From Gemmatimonadaceae bacterium (GTDB lineage: Bacteria; Gemmatimonadota; Gemmatimonadetes; Gemmatimonadales; Gemmatimonadaceae), in assembly GCA_019689955.1 (NCBI GenBank), contig JADGGM010000241.1, positions 1 to 5,712 of the forward strand: a stretch of 5,712 nt of DNA. Direction: 5' to 3'. The position numbers were made by a program, and so were the translations under genes. Shown here one piece after another: positions 5,710-5,712 of the stretch; positions within the stretch are counted from its first letter, which is position 1, and every line of letters begins with the position of its first letter. The notes under the pieces were generated by a model. It saw nothing but the letters and a program-made list of their open reading frames with translations, was not told the origin of the DNA and searched no databases.

Positions 5710-5712
5710 TAA

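Noticed and set aside
1..5712. Mobile element, defence system, toxin-antitoxin pair, CRISPR or tRNA gene
   Set aside because: No transposase, recombinase, nuclease, toxin or antitoxin motifs, no spaced direct repeats and no tRNA-like cloverleaf were found on either strand; all substantial coding potential is accounted for by five housekeeping genes.

Overview
This is a short, strongly G+C-rich bacterial window that reads as one housekeeping cluster. All five recognisable genes lie on the minus strand and are transcribed from high to low coordinates: aroC (5' end missing) -> aroK -> a short smg/DUF494-type gene -> topA -> trmFO (last few codons missing). No mobile element, CRISPR array, tRNA, rRNA or phage gene is visible.

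Layout in transcription order. Bases 5706-4867 encode the C-terminal two thirds of chorismate synthase. Shikimate kinase (4910-4335) starts inside the end of aroC, so two late enzymes of aromatic amino acid synthesis are coupled. About 170 bases without a convincing gene follow (4334-4166). They end in small inverted repeats placed against an unusually good Shine-Dalgarno sequence. Next comes a 78-residue protein matching only the C-terminal half of Smg/DUF494 (4165-3929). Five bases later begins DNA topoisomerase I (3923-1398), which has an unusual 86-residue Lys/Ala- and then Arg/Gly-rich N-terminal tail and four C-terminal zinc-ribbon units. After a 79-base gap with a GC-rich hairpin comes TrmFO, the folate/FAD-dependent tRNA m5U54 methyltransferase (1318 to the window edge).

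The order smg-topA-trmFO resembles known bacterial neighbourhoods: dprA-smg-topA in proteobacteria, and dprA-topA-trmFO-xerC-hslVU in Firmicutes and others. Here aroC-aroK occupies the upstream position where dprA often sits. xerC/xerD and hslVU would be the expectation beyond base 1. Use of TrmFO rather than TrmA, the high G+C content and the gene order suggest a deep-branching Gram-negative phylum such as Gemmatimonadota. That placement is an inference and has not been tested.

The genes do not form one pathway. They combine aromatic biosynthesis (aroC, aroK), supercoiling control (topA) and tRNA maturation (trmFO), probably co-transcribed as a growth-linked unit. I found no clear novel system. 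The items most worth a second look are the basic RGG-like tail on TopA, the half-length Smg protein, the possible structured leader before it, and an apparent reading-frame break in aroC at the right-hand edge.
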